64,000 nucleotides of DNA from Thermoanaerobacter ethanolicus JW 200 (GTDB lineage: Bacteria; Bacillota; Thermoanaerobacteria; Thermoanaerobacterales; Thermoanaerobacteraceae), in the NCBI RefSeq assembly GCF_003722315.1, contig NZ_CP033580.1, positions 372,001 through 436,000 of the forward strand, in the 5' to 3' direction. Below the pieces are notes generated by a model. It saw nothing but the letters and a program-made list of their open reading frames with translations. It searched no databases and was not told the origin of the DNA. Each line of letters opens with the position of its first letter. Positions within the stretch are counted from its first letter, which is position 1. Shown in pieces: positions 1 to 8,361 of the stretch. A program made the translations under genes and the position numbers.

Positions 1-254
1 GGAATTGGCATCTTTGCTAAAACGCTTTTTGATGCCTTATCAACATTGAAAAATATATTTTCTATATATTTATCCAATTCTAATCGCTTTTTCTTTACGC
101 CATAGTATTCACTTAAAAGCACATAAAGAAAGATGATTAATGAAATAGAAGCAATTATCTCGTTGTAGTAAAACATTAAAACTATTAATAAAGCTGATAG
201 TAAAATATTTATCACATTGACAGAAGAAATTATTTTATAAAATTTCTTATCCAC
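1..254 (-). CDS. gdpP: GdpP/YybT-like c-di-AMP phosphodiesterase, N-terminal part (cut by window edge)
   Basis: The reverse strand gives an open frame of about 84 residues that runs off the window start. It begins at a GTG preceded by a good AGAGGTG ribosome site. The visible part has two hydrophobic segments (about residues 12-28 and 31-48), a basic stretch, and then the start of a degenerate PAS-like region ending in KMPIP. This matches the N-terminus of GdpP/YybT proteins, which hydrolyse cyclic di-AMP with a distant DHH-DHHA1 domain. The call rests on this short piece and on position: it lies directly downstream of yybS, in the order rpsF-ssb-rpsR-yybS-yybT known from Bacillus and relatives. 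The catalytic domain is outside the window. Confidence 0.75.
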   Translation of the reverse strand, partial: MDKKFYKIISSVNVINILLSALLIVLMFYYNEIIASISLIIFLYVLLSEYYGVKKKRLELDKYIENIFFNVDKASKSVLAKMPI

Positions 255-272
255 AAAAACACCTCTCATTTT

Positions 273-1181
273 CTAACTCATGTATTTCCTTAAATCCATA
301 CTGGTATCTGCAATACCTATTATGGTAAATAGCCAAGAGGTAAGAGGAAAAAGAAATAAAAATACAAGGATTAAGTTAGCAGCCAATGATTTCATATTCA
401 GTTTATGAGTTAAATAATATTTTACTACCGCCAAGCCTCCTAAAGTAAAACCTAGAGAAAGCAATACTATTATATTGGTAGTTATTGCTTCAGGTTGCTT
501 TAGAAAATATTGATATAACAACACTCCAATAAAAATCCATCCTGTGACATAAGGCATTTTCCATTCTTCAAAAGGAGGAAGTGCTTCTATATAGACCCTT
601 TGAGTTTTTAAGATTTTGGATATAATTATATAATTAATTAAAATGACAGCTACGACCGCGATTATTATAGATGCAGGTAAAATCATTTTTAGCATTTCTT
701 CAATTGTTAATAAATTGCTTTTTATAGCCGAAAAGTTTGGATGTCCCTGATAAATAGATAATACTTCTTTTGTGCTCATATCAATTGCCTTAAAAAACTG
801 ATCGAGTGCATTTATTTTGAAAGCCACTTTTATGAAATAAAATATTACAATCACACCAAATATTGACACAACAGAAGTATCTATAAGTGTCTCACTAGCT
901 TTACGTTTTTTCGATATTAAATACCCCATAACAAATCCTTGTAAGGCAAAAAATAAACTTGTAAAAGCTGTACCTATATCTGTAAAAATTACATTTACAA
1001 TAAATACAGCAAAAGATGATGCAATAGCATAAGATTCAGAACTTCTTATACAAGTTATAGCAATGGGAGCTGGTATCAAAAAAAATAGCACAAATAAGGG
1101 CGGAATATACACTCCTATTAATGTCATTACTACAGCCATTGCTGTCATCATTGCCGCATTGGTAAGTTTTCGTAAATCCAT
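273..1181 (-). CDS. yybS: YybS family membrane protein (DUF2232)
   Basis: A predicted integral membrane protein of about 302 residues with roughly eight hydrophobic segments. Its sequence and its place immediately before gdpP identify it as the YybS/DUF2232 family, whose members resemble substrate-binding subunits of ECF transporters. The molecular function is not established. A GTG 12 bases upstream (1193) overlaps the stop of the MazG-like gene. I prefer the ATG at 1181 because GGAG-TGAT lies at a usual distance before it. Either start implies translational coupling to the upstream gene. Confidence 0.8.
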   Translation of the reverse strand: MDLRKLTNAAMMTAMAVVMTLIGVYIPPLFVLFFLIPAPIAITCIRSSESYAIASSFAVFIVNVIFTDIGTAFTSLFFALQGFVMGYLISKKRKASETLIDTSVVSIFGVIVIFYFIKVAFKINALDQFFKAIDMSTKEVLSIYQGHPNFSAIKSNLLTIEEMLKMILPASIIIAVVAVILINYIIISKILKTQRVYIEALPPFEEWKMPYVTGWIFIGVLLYQYFLKQPEAITTNIIVLLSLGFTLGGLAVVKYYLTHKLNMKSLAANLILVFLFLFPLTSWLFTIIGIADTSMDLRKYMS

Positions 1182-1189
1182 TAAATCAA

Positions 1190-1498
1190 TCACTCCCGCT
1201 TTCTACCCTTTATGTATCTCTCTAATCCAGAAAAATTATATTCTCCTTCAAAGTCTTTATCAATAATTTGAAGTTTGAGTTTTTTTTGAAGCGCTTCATC
1301 TATTTCTTCAAAGTCATAGCCTAATTTCTCTCCTAATAAGTACGCAGAAATTAAAATATCACAAAGATTGTCTACTAACACTTCTCCACTTTCATCTTCA
1401 TTAAAGGCTTTCAAAAGAGAATATACTTTTCCTAAAATTTTTATTTTTAAATTTTCAATACTCCTTATGTTTTTAGCAATCTCAAGATTATTTTTCAT
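1190..1498 (-). CDS. MazG-like family protein
   Basis: A 102-residue acidic, helical protein. The pattern with E/D pairs around residues 35-60 (DESGEVLVDNLCDILISAYLLG) resembles the MazG-like nucleotide pyrophosphohydrolase fold, and its small size fits the short MazG-like family found beside yybS in Clostridia and Thermoanaerobacter. Activity on nucleotides is a family inference; I cannot confirm all metal-binding residues. It overlaps or abuts yybS and is separated from rpsR only by the group II intron, so before intron insertion it lay a short distance behind the rpsR terminator. Confidence 0.65.
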   Translation of the reverse strand: MKNNLEIAKNIRSIENLKIKILGKVYSLLKAFNEDESGEVLVDNLCDILISAYLLGEKLGYDFEEIDEALQKKLKLQIIDKDFEGEYNFSGLERYIKGRKRE

Positions 1499-1538
1499 AC
1501 TTTTATTCCACCTTTATTTTTGACAGCTTTTTTAAATA

Positions 1539-3450
1539 ATCGAGTAGGAGCTGAATAATTATTTTATTCAGCGTCCTCTCACACCACCGTACGTACCGTT
1601 CGGTATACGGCGGTTCATTAGGAATTGTGTACAATTAGATATCTTTGGGATAAACTCTTATAACCTATGCTTTCAAAGTATTTATTTGTAAGAGTCTTAT
1701 TTAGGATTGGGCTATTGGATATTCTTAAGTCACCTTTCCTTGTATTGGCGTATTCCCAGGCTTTTTGTTCTTCTACTCCTAGTTTTACTAAGTTATCATG
1801 CTTCGTTTTTATCTTCTTCCATTGTTTCCATATACATGCCCTTAGTCTTCGCCTTATCCATTCGTCAAGGGTTTTCATTATGCTTTTCGCGTCTGCTAAT
1901 CCAAAATAGTTGACCCATCCTGTTGTTATTTGATTTAGTCTTTTTATTCTGTTTTCCATGCTTATTCCCTTGTTCCGATTGGTTATTTCTCTTACTTTTC
2001 CCTTAAACCTTTTGATGGATTTTTCATGGATTCTTATTCTTACTTCGTTTTCTTTTGTATAGAATGAAAATCCAAGAAATTTTCTTCTCCATGGTCTATC
2101 TACAGCACTTTTTGCTTCGTTGACTTTTAGTTTTAATTTGCTTTCTATGAATTTCTTTATGCTTCTCATTACTCTGTTTCCTGCAGACCTGCTTTTTACA
2201 TATATGTTGCAGTCATCTGCATATCGGCAGAATTTATGCCCTCGTTTCTCAAGTTCTTTGTCTAGTTCGTCCAACATTATGTTTGCTAATAGGGGACTTA
2301 ATGGCCCTCCTTGGGGTGTCCCTTCTTCTGTTGATACTTTGATTCCGTTTATCATTACTCCTGATTCTAGGTATCTTCGTATTAACTTTAGTACTCTTTT
2401 GTCCCCTATCCGCTTTTCTAGTTTGGACATTATTATGTCGTGGTTTACTCTGTCAAAGAATTTTTCTAAGTCCATATCTACAACCCATGTGTATCCTTCA
2501 TTTATGTATGCTTCTGCGGCTTTTATTGCGTCTTTTGCACTGCGTCCTGGTCTGAATCCATAACTGCTATCAGAAAATGTATGGTTGTAGACTTTATTTA
2601 GTATTTGGGCTATTGCTTGTTGTATTAGTCTGTCTAGTACTGTAGGTATTCCTAGTAGTCTTACTCCTCCATCTGGTTTGGGAATTTCTACTCTTCGCAC
2701 TGGTTGTGGTTTGTATTTCCCCTCCAGCAGTTGTTGTTTTATGGTTGCCCAGTTTTCTTTGAGATACGGTAGAAGTTCATCTACTCCCATCCCATCGACT
2801 CCATGGCTTCCTTTATTTGCAACAACGCGCTTGTATGCTGCTTCCATGTTCCCTCGTTCTACTATCATTTCAAGCATCTTGCCGGTATATCTTTGTACCT
2901 CGTTTCTTCCATCTTCCGACGCCGATGATATACTATGCACTTCCGTTGTCTTTTGAAATTCCATTTCTCTATTCAACGGATAGCCTCTTTGTTGAGTTGT
3001 CTGCAGTCTCTGCATATCTTTCGAGTCCATAAGATTTCCAAAACCTCCTAACGTTCGGTCCTTCCTTATCTATTCATGTCTAGATAAGTACTATGACCTC
3101 TGCTGACTTCTCAAGGTTCAGCCATACATCACTGCATGGGTTGTCACTTCAGATTTTACTTCCATGACTTATCCTTGAGACCTCCCCGGGTAAGAACGAT
3201 AACTTTCATCTCATATATCTGCCAGATTTACTGTATGGGATTCGGGTAGTGTTGGACTTCGTTTTGTTACGCAAACTCATCCATCCCAATTCAGCCTCTT
3301 ATCTGGTTCTTGTTCATCAGACCGAGATTTTGCCTTAAGCTTCCTTCAGATTCCACCTCACGATGGACACCCTTGCTCTTGGCTAGTGGTTCCCACTACC
3401 AAGCCCACAGCGGACTTTCACCGCCTAGTTATCGCCCATGCCGGGCGCAC
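1539..3450 (-). mobile_element. Group II intron, copy 1 (class C type), 1912 bp
   Basis: A complete group II intron on the minus strand. It starts with GTGCGCCCGG (read at 3450 downward) and ends with a domain V hairpin (about 1572-1618) and a domain VI hairpin with the tail CTCCTACTCGAT. The A in CCTAC lies 7 bases from the 3' end, as expected for the branch point. It is the same length as copy 2 (6443-8354) with only about a dozen base differences. The 5' exon is the intrinsic terminator of rpsF-ssb-rpsR (3457-3480). Insertion just behind a terminator is the hallmark of bacterial class C introns. Boundaries were set by comparing the two copies and may be off by 1-2 bases. Confidence 0.9.
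1618..3030 (-). CDS. ltrA: Group II intron reverse transcriptase/maturase (copy 1)
   Basis: A 470-residue intron-encoded protein with an RT domain (about residues 50-320) carrying the catalytic CRYADD motif near residue 270 and the GTPQGGPLSPLLANI motif before it. A maturase/thumb (X) domain (about 330-470) follows. No HNH endonuclease domain follows, as is usual for class C introns. It should promote splicing and reverse-transcribe the intron during retrohoming. Compared with copy 2, this protein has Gly/Asp-Leu changes, including DL in place of YW in the motif KG(YW)RISNSP near residue 436. That motif is aromatic in most maturases I recall, so this copy could be impaired. Confidence 0.93.
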   Translation of the reverse strand: MDSKDMQRLQTTQQRGYPLNREMEFQKTTEVHSISSASEDGRNEVQRYTGKMLEMIVERGNMEAAYKRVVANKGSHGVDGMGVDELLPYLKENWATIKQQLLEGKYKPQPVRRVEIPKPDGGVRLLGIPTVLDRLIQQAIAQILNKVYNHTFSDSSYGFRPGRSAKDAIKAAEAYINEGYTWVVDMDLEKFFDRVNHDIIMSKLEKRIGDKRVLKLIRRYLESGVMINGIKVSTEEGTPQGGPLSPLLANIMLDELDKELEKRGHKFCRYADDCNIYVKSRSAGNRVMRSIKKFIESKLKLKVNEAKSAVDRPWRRKFLGFSFYTKENEVRIRIHEKSIKRFKGKVREITNRNKGISMENRIKRLNQITTGWVNYFGLADAKSIMKTLDEWIRRRLRACIWKQWKKIKTKHDNLVKLGVEEQKAWEYANTRKGDLRISNSPILNKTLTNKYFESIGYKSLSQRYLIVHNS

Positions 3451-3456
3451 GTAAAC

Positions 3457-3480
3457 TAAAAGAGGGCATCGCCCTCTTAT
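3457..3480 (-). terminator. Intrinsic terminator of the rpsF-ssb-rpsR operon
   Basis: On the minus strand a hairpin with stem AAGAGGGC / GCCCTCTT and loop GAT is followed by TTTTAGTTTAC, right after the rpsR stop. The intron insertion site lies 6 bases beyond the stem, so the 5' exon of intron copy 1 is this terminator. Confidence 0.85.
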
Positions 3481-3490
3481 TATTATATCA

Positions 3491-3757
3491 TTATTCTACT
3501 GTATATGGTAGTAGTGCAATCTGTCTTGCTCTTTTAATAGCTTTTGTAAGCTGCCTTTGATGCCTTGCACAGTTTCCTGTAATTCTTCTCGGCAGAATTT
3601 TTCCTCTTTCTGTGATGTACTTGCGGAGCCTTGCTACATCTTTGTAATCAATCTTATCTATATTATCTGTGCAAAAAGCACAAACGCGCTTTTTTGCTTT
3701 TCTGCCTCTTTTTTTAGTAGCTGCGTTATCTTTCGCCGTCGTATTAGCTGTTGTCAT
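3491..3757 (-). CDS. rpsR: 30S ribosomal protein S18
   Basis: An 88-residue basic protein. The conserved S18 core spans residues 25-88 (CAFC..., [37 protein letters not shown]). S18 forms a heterodimer with S6 in the platform of the small subunit. It is last in the rpsF-ssb-rpsR operon and is followed by a terminator. The start is supported by a GGAGGTTGAAGG ribosome site. The N-terminal 25 residues are a low-complexity basic tail of ordinary length for clostridial S18. Confidence 0.98.
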   Translation of the reverse strand: MTTANTTAKDNAATKKRGRKAKKRVCAFCTDNIDKIDYKDVARLRKYITERGKILPRRITGNCARHQRQLTKAIKRARQIALLPYTVE

Positions 3758-3772
3758 CCTTCAACCTCCTTT

Positions 3773-4225
3773 TTAAAAAGGTAAATCATCTTCACTTTCT
3801 ATAGGTGTAAAACCCTCAAACTCTTCCGGTATATCTTCAAATACGCTGTCATAGTCTTCATCGAAATCTTTATTTTCTTCAGCATTGCTACTGCTGCCAA
3901 AACCAGATTTCGGCTCTAAAAATCTCACGTCATCTGCTACAACTTCAGTAACCCAATGTCGATTGCCGCTACTATCATCCCATGTTCGGGTTTGAATGCT
4001 TCCAGTTACCGCTATTAATCTGCCTTTTTTTAAATTGTTACCGCAAATTTCTGCAAGTTTTCTCCAAGTTACGATGGGTATAAAATCTGTAGGCCTTTCC
4101 CCGCTTTGACTGACATAATTCCTGTTAACCGCTAATGTAAATGTAGTAACAGGAACCATGTTAGCACTATACCTCATCACAGGGTCTTTTGTAAGACGGC
4201 CTATTAAAATAACCTTATTTAACAT
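3773..4225 (-). CDS. ssb: Single-stranded DNA-binding protein
   Basis: 150 residues: an N-terminal OB fold (about 1-105; LNKVILIGRLTKDPVMRY, FTLAVNR, FIPIVTWRKLAE), an acidic linker, and the conserved C-terminal tip DDLPF that recruits replication and repair partners. It binds single-stranded DNA during replication, repair and recombination. Its place between rpsF and rpsR is the standard Firmicutes arrangement. The linker is shorter than in B. subtilis SsbA, but both functional ends are intact. Confidence 0.97.
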   Translation of the reverse strand: MLNKVILIGRLTKDPVMRYSANMVPVTTFTLAVNRNYVSQSGERPTDFIPIVTWRKLAEICGNNLKKGRLIAVTGSIQTRTWDDSSGNRHWVTEVVADDVRFLEPKSGFGSSSNAEENKDFDEDYDSVFEDIPEEFEGFTPIESEDDLPF

Positions 4226-4256
4226 TTTTAACCCACCTTTTTATATTAATAAACGA

Positions 4257-4544
4257 TCATTCGTCAGTTCTTATTATTAAATATCTCAAAACGCCATCTG
4301 TGATCTTATAAACTCTCTCCAATTCCTGAGAAACCTTTGAGTTGCTGTTAAAGTTCATCAGTACATAATATCCCTCAGGCTTTTTGTCAATTGGATAGGC
4401 TAATTTTCTCTTACCCCATTCATCAAAATTGGTTATTTCTCCACCATTTTCAATGATGAGGTTTTTAAATCTTTCTATTAAGCCTTTTCTTTCCTCTTCA
4501 CTTAAATCTGGAGAGAGAATGTACATTGTCTCGTATGACCTCAT
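4257..4544 (-). CDS. rpsF: 30S ribosomal protein S6
   Basis: 95 residues beginning [10 protein letters not shown], typical of S6 in length and sequence, with conserved [12 protein letters not shown] and GYYVLMNF segments. I chose the ATG at 4544 because AAAGGAGGTG lies 5 bases upstream. The open frame continues about 30 codons further, but that extension overlaps the predicted regulatory hairpin and is not S6-like. S6 pairs with S18 in the 30S platform. It is the first gene of rpsF-ssb-rpsR. Confidence 0.97.
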   Translation of the reverse strand: MRSYETMYILSPDLSEEERKGLIERFKNLIIENGGEITNFDEWGKRKLAYPIDKKPEGYYVLMNFNSNSKVSQELERVYKITDGVLRYLIIRTDE

Positions 4545-4560
4545 CTTTTCACCTCCTTTT

Positions 4561-4597
4561 GGACTAAACGGCCCCAAAAAGGGCAAGGCGGCAATCC
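4561..4597 (-). promoter_or_regulatory. Candidate S6:S18 autoregulatory leader hairpin of rpsF
   Basis: Just before the rpsF ribosome site the minus-strand RNA can fold into a hairpin. The lower stem is GGAUU/AGUCC, the upper stem GCCC/GGGC, and an internal loop contains CCG on the 3' side. The known S6:S18 binding element in rpsF leaders of many bacteria has this architecture with a conserved CCG. Identification is by shape and position only. Confidence 0.6.
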
Positions 4598-4611
4598 ATA
4601 TCCATATTCTA

Positions 4612-4827
4612 TCATTGTCCAGAGGGATTTTCAACTGTTTTTAAAATTTTTTTGATGCTCTTTTCAAATTTAGCTCGTGGCATCAAAACCATTCTTCCGC
4701 ATTTTAGGCATTTTATGCGAATATCCATACCAACTCTTAAAATTTCCCATTCGTCAGAACCACAAGGATGCTTTTTTTTCATCTTTACAATATCTCCTAC
4801 ATGGAGTTCTTTTGGCAAAACAATCAC
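4612..4827 (-). CDS. DUF951 family protein
   Basis: A 71-residue small protein starting [27 protein letters not shown] and containing C..C cysteine pairs (HPCG and CLKCGR) that could bind zinc. This is the DUF951 family, widespread in Firmicutes next to mscS and rpsF; its role is unknown. The [10 protein letters not shown] segment and small-beta character suggest nucleic-acid or ribosome contact, but that is inference. It is followed by the rpsF leader, so it probably shares transcription with mscS upstream. Confidence 0.85.
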   Translation of the reverse strand: MIVLPKELHVGDIVKMKKKHPCGSDEWEILRVGMDIRIKCLKCGRMVLMPRAKFEKSIKKILKTVENPSGQ

Positions 4828-4897
4828 CTCTAACTAATTTATGAACTTAATAAATCAACTGAAAAGGTGCTTTGATTTTCACACATTACTAACCAAG

Positions 4898-5752
4898 TTA
4901 TGTGTCAATATTTGTTATTGTAACATCTGTATGCGGATACGGAAATGTAATCTTTTCTCTATCAAATACTTTTTTTATCCTGTATCTTATATCCCTTTCA
5001 ACTTCCCATTGTTTCATAGGCTCTGTTTTCGCAATAATCGTTATTAAAACTTGCGAGTCCTGAAAATCCGTAATTCCCAAGACTGTAGGGCCCTCTATCA
5101 CATCATTCCTGGATTTTTTTATATCTTCACAAATTTGTGTGAGCACATTTATTATTCTATCAATATCTTCCTCATAAGGAATACCTACATTTACAAGCGC
5201 TCTCATACTGCCTCGTGTATGGTTTGTTACAGTCTTTATTTCTCCATTTGGTATTATATGTAAATCGCCCGAAAAATCCCTTATTTTGCTTGTTCTAAGT
5301 CCTACTTCTTCAACAAGACCCGAAAAATTATTTATCGTTATATAATCCCCAACTCCAAACTGATCTTCAAATATTATGAAAAATCCCGAAATTACGTCTT
5401 TGACTAGATTTTGAGCACCAAAACCTATAGCCAAACTGCCAATTCCGGCAACTGCCAATATTGATGTCATTTCTATGTTGAAAATTTTTAGTATTGAAGC
5501 AGCTGCTATGAAGTAAATGACATATCTCAATATATTTTTGGTAAGAGACATTAAAGTGCCTATCTTTCTTTCAGGAAGCTGTATTTTTCCTTTTGTCTGT
5601 AATTTGTAAAACCTTGATATAAGTATGTCTCCTATTTTTATACCTATAAAAGCTATAACCAAAATTTTTATGATATCGAAAGTTACTTTTAATATTTTTA
5701 TATCGTAAAGACTTGAAAATTTTTGGTATAGTTGAGCTATTGTCTCCATCAT
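4898..5752 (-). CDS. MscS-family mechanosensitive ion channel
   Basis: A 284-residue membrane protein with about three N-terminal transmembrane helices (residues 20-45, 65-85, 90-115). A pore-lining Gly/Ala-rich helix (AVAGIGSLAIGFGAQNLVKDVISG) and the MscS beta domain (FGVGDYITINNFSGLVEEVGLRTSKIRD) follow, with an alpha/beta C-terminal region after that. It releases solutes during hypo-osmotic shock. The length fits the small YkuT-type channels. It leads the minus-strand cluster mscS-DUF951-rpsF. Two adjacent ATGs (5752, 5749) follow a GGGTGAT site. Confidence 0.92.
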   Translation of the reverse strand: MMETIAQLYQKFSSLYDIKILKVTFDIIKILVIAFIGIKIGDILISRFYKLQTKGKIQLPERKIGTLMSLTKNILRYVIYFIAAASILKIFNIEMTSILAVAGIGSLAIGFGAQNLVKDVISGFFIIFEDQFGVGDYITINNFSGLVEEVGLRTSKIRDFSGDLHIIPNGEIKTVTNHTRGSMRALVNVGIPYEEDIDRIINVLTQICEDIKKSRNDVIEGPTVLGITDFQDSQVLITIIAKTEPMKQWEVERDIRYRIKKVFDREKITFPYPHTDVTITNIDT

Positions 5753-5901
5753 ATCACCCGCTTCATTTCCTTTATATTTTATATATTACACAAGTAAGAA
5801 AGGTTTTTCAATAATTAAAACCGGAAATTACCTGTATTTAATTTTACATAGTTGACAAAAATATATTTGTAAGACTTATCAACTTAAGAAAGGAGAAACA
5901 T

Positions 5902-6462
5902 ATGGAGTTAATAAATATTGAAGACAAAAGTGCTGTAGGGCATTTTTATAAATTTTTCTCTAACTACCTGACAGAACTATATGATTATCGAAAAGAAATA
6001 GTTTTGCTGTGTATAGGGACTGATAGGTCCACAGGGGATAGCTTGGGACCTTTAATTGGTCATAAACTAAAGCCTCTTCTTAAAGGAAAAGCCCATGTCT
6101 TTGGTACTTTAGAAGAACCACTACATGCAAAAAACATACATCAGGTTTTAAAGTACATAAATTTAAATTATGGACGTCCTTTTATGATAGCGATAGACGC
6201 TTGTTTGGGTTCTTTAAACCACGTAGGTCATATCTCTGTTGGAAAAGGACCTATAAAGCCTGGAGCGGGGGTTTCTAAAGACCTGCCTCCTGTAGGAGAT
6301 ATGTTTGTTACAGGAATTGTCAATATCTCTGGTTTTATGGAATACATGGTGCTTCAAAATACAAGACTTAGAACTGTAATGAAAATGGCAGATATAATTT
6401 CTGTGGGAATATACAAGACAATAAATGAAATATATGAACAAAATCGAGTAGGAGCTGAATAA
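5902..6462 (+). CDS. yyaC: YyaC-like sporulation protein (DUF1256), C-terminus rewritten by intron insertion
   Basis: 186 residues with the DUF1256/YyaC signature: IGTDRSTGDSLGPLIGH (about 38-54), LHAKN, AIDACLG, GHISVG, and PPVGDMFVTGIVN. The fold is related to the germination-protease/HybD group, and B. subtilis YyaC is expressed during sporulation. The start follows AAGAAAGGAG. The last five codons and the stop (from 6445) lie inside the 3' end of intron copy 2, read antisense. Joining the flanks without the intron would give an alternative end, NKIRA-stop. Only the extreme C-terminus changes, so the protein is probably functional. A weak TTGACA (5855) may be part of its promoter. Confidence 0.9.
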   Translation: MELINIEDKSAVGHFYKFFSNYLTELYDYRKEIVLLCIGTDRSTGDSLGPLIGHKLKPLLKGKAHVFGTLEEPLHAKNIHQVLKYINLNYGRPFMIAIDACLGSLNHVGHISVGKGPIKPGAGVSKDLPPVGDMFVTGIVNISGFMEYMVLQNTRLRTVMKMADIISVGIYKTINEIYEQNRVGAE

Positions 6463-8354
6463 TTATTTTATTCAGCGTCCTCTCACACCACCGTACGTAC
6501 CGTTCGGTATACGGCGGTTCATTAGGAATTGTGTACAATTAGATATCTTTGGGATAAACTCTTATAACCTATGCTTTCAAAGTATTTATTTGTAAGAGTC
6601 TTATTTAGGATTGGGCTATTGGATATTCTCCAGTAGCCTTTCCTTGTATTGGCGTATTCCCAGGCTTTTTGTTCTTCTACTCCTAGTTTTACTAAGTTAT
6701 CATGCTTCGTTTTTATCTTCTTCCATTGTTTCCATATACATGCCCTTAGTCTTCGCCTTATCCATTCGTCAAGGGTTTTCATTATGCTTTTCGCGTCTGC
6801 TAATCCAAAATAGTTGACCCATCCTGTTGTTATTTGATTTAGTCTTTTTATTCTGTTTTCCATGCTTATTCCCTTGTTCCGATTGGTTATTTCTCTTACT
6901 TTTTCCTTAAACCTTTTGATGGATTTTTCATGGATTCTTATTCTTACTTCGTTTTCTTTTGTATAGAATGAAAATCCAAGAAATTTTCTTCTCCATGGTC
7001 TATCTACAGCACTTTTTGCTTCGTTGACTTTTAGTTTTAATTTGCTTTCTATGAATTTCTTTATGCTTCTCATTACTCTGTTTCCTGCAGACCTGCTTTT
7101 TACATATATGTTGCAGTCATCTGCATATCGGCAGAATTTATGCCCTCGTTTCTCAAGTTCTTTGTCTAGTTCGTCCAACATTATGTTTGCTAATAGGGGA
7201 CTTAATGGCCCTCCTTGGGGTGTCCCTTCTTCTGTTGATACTTTGATTCCGTTTATCATTACTCCTGATTCTAGGTATCTTCGTATTAACTTTAGTACTC
7301 TTTTGTCCCCTATCCGCTTTTCTAGTTTGGACATTATTATGTCGTGGTTTACTCTGTCAAAGAATTTTTCTAAGTCCATATCTACAACCCATGTGTATCC
7401 TTCATTTATGTATGCTTCTGCGGCTTTTATTGCGTCTTTTGCACTGCGTCCTGGTCTGAATCCATAACTGCTATCAGAAAATGTATGGTTGTAGACTTTA
7501 TTTAGTATTTGGGCTATTGCTTGTTGTATTAGTCTGTCTAGTACTGTAGGTATTCCTAGTAGTCTTACTCCTCCATCTGGTTTGGGAATTTCTACTCTTC
7601 GCACTGGTTGTGGTTTGTATTTCCCCTCCAGCAGTTGTTGTTTTATGGTTGCCCAGTTTTCTTTGAGATACGGTAGAAGTTCATCTACTTCCATCCCATC
7701 GACTCCATGGCTTCCTTTATTTGCAACAACGCGCTTGTATGCTGCTTCCATGTTCCTTCGTTCTACTATCATTTCAAGCATCTTGCTGGTATATCTTTGT
7801 ACTTCGTTTCTTCCATCTTCCGACGCCGATGATATACTATGCACTTCCGTTGTCTTTTGAAATTCCATTTCTCTATTCAACGGATAGCCTCTTTGTTGAG
7901 TTGTCTGCAGTCTCTGCATATCTTTCGAGTCCATAAGATTTCCAAAACCTCCTAACGTTCGGTCCTTCCTTATCTATTCATGTCTAGATAAGTACTATGA
8001 CCTCTGCTGACTTCTCAAGGTTCAGCCATACATCACTGCATGGGTTGTCACTTCAGATTTTACTTCCATGACTTATCCTTGAGACCTCCCCGGGTAAGAA
8101 CGATAACTTTCATCTCATATATCTGCCAGATTTACTGTATGGGATTCGGGTAGTGTTGGACTTCGTTTTGTTACGCAAACTCATCCACCCCAATTCAGCC
8201 TCTTATCTGGTTCTTGTTCATCAGACCGAGATTTTGCCTTAAGCTTCCTTCAGATTCCACCTCACGATGGACACCCTTGCTCTTGGCTAGTGGTTCCCAC
8301 TACCAAGCCCACAGCGGACTTTCACCGCCTAGTTATCGCCCATGCCGGGCGCAC
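6443..8354 (-). mobile_element. Group II intron, copy 2 (class C type), 1912 bp
   Basis: A second full intron, the same length and orientation as copy 1 and about 99% identical by eye. The 5' end GTGCGCCCGG is at 8354 and the 3' end CTACTCGAT at 6443. Its 5' exon is the terminator of cphA (8362-8384), again the class C preference. Its 3' flank is the end of the convergent yyaC gene. The maturase gene (6522-7934) is intact. Confidence 0.9.
6522..7934 (-). CDS. ltrA: Group II intron reverse transcriptase/maturase (copy 2)
   Basis: 470 residues with the same architecture as copy 1: RT domain with CRYADD and GTPQGGPLSPLL, then the X/thumb domain, and no HNH nuclease. It keeps the aromatic KGYWRISNSP motif near residue 436 that copy 1 lacks. 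It also has Ser, Arg, Glu and Glu where copy 1 has Gly near residues 50, 60, 81 and 344. An AGGAGG site lies 13 bases before the ATG. This copy is the better candidate for an active element and could act in trans on copy 1. Confidence 0.94.
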   Translation of the reverse strand: MDSKDMQRLQTTQQRGYPLNREMEFQKTTEVHSISSASEDGRNEVQRYTSKMLEMIVERRNMEAAYKRVVANKGSHGVDGMEVDELLPYLKENWATIKQQLLEGKYKPQPVRRVEIPKPDGGVRLLGIPTVLDRLIQQAIAQILNKVYNHTFSDSSYGFRPGRSAKDAIKAAEAYINEGYTWVVDMDLEKFFDRVNHDIIMSKLEKRIGDKRVLKLIRRYLESGVMINGIKVSTEEGTPQGGPLSPLLANIMLDELDKELEKRGHKFCRYADDCNIYVKSRSAGNRVMRSIKKFIESKLKLKVNEAKSAVDRPWRRKFLGFSFYTKENEVRIRIHEKSIKRFKEKVREITNRNKGISMENRIKRLNQITTGWVNYFGLADAKSIMKTLDEWIRRRLRACIWKQWKKIKTKHDNLVKLGVEEQKAWEYANTRKGYWRISNSPILNKTLTNKYFESIGYKSLSQRYLIVHNS

Positions 8355-8361
8355 ATAAGAT

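Noticed and set aside
2120-2563. 147-codon plus-strand frame inside intron copy 1 (repeated at 7024-7467)
   Set aside because: It is the antisense of the maturase RT domain; composition and lack of a ribosome site mark it as a shadow frame.
4545-4634. 30-codon N-terminal extension of rpsF
   Set aside because: S6 normally starts at MRSYE; the extension overlaps the leader hairpin and lacks a ribosome site.
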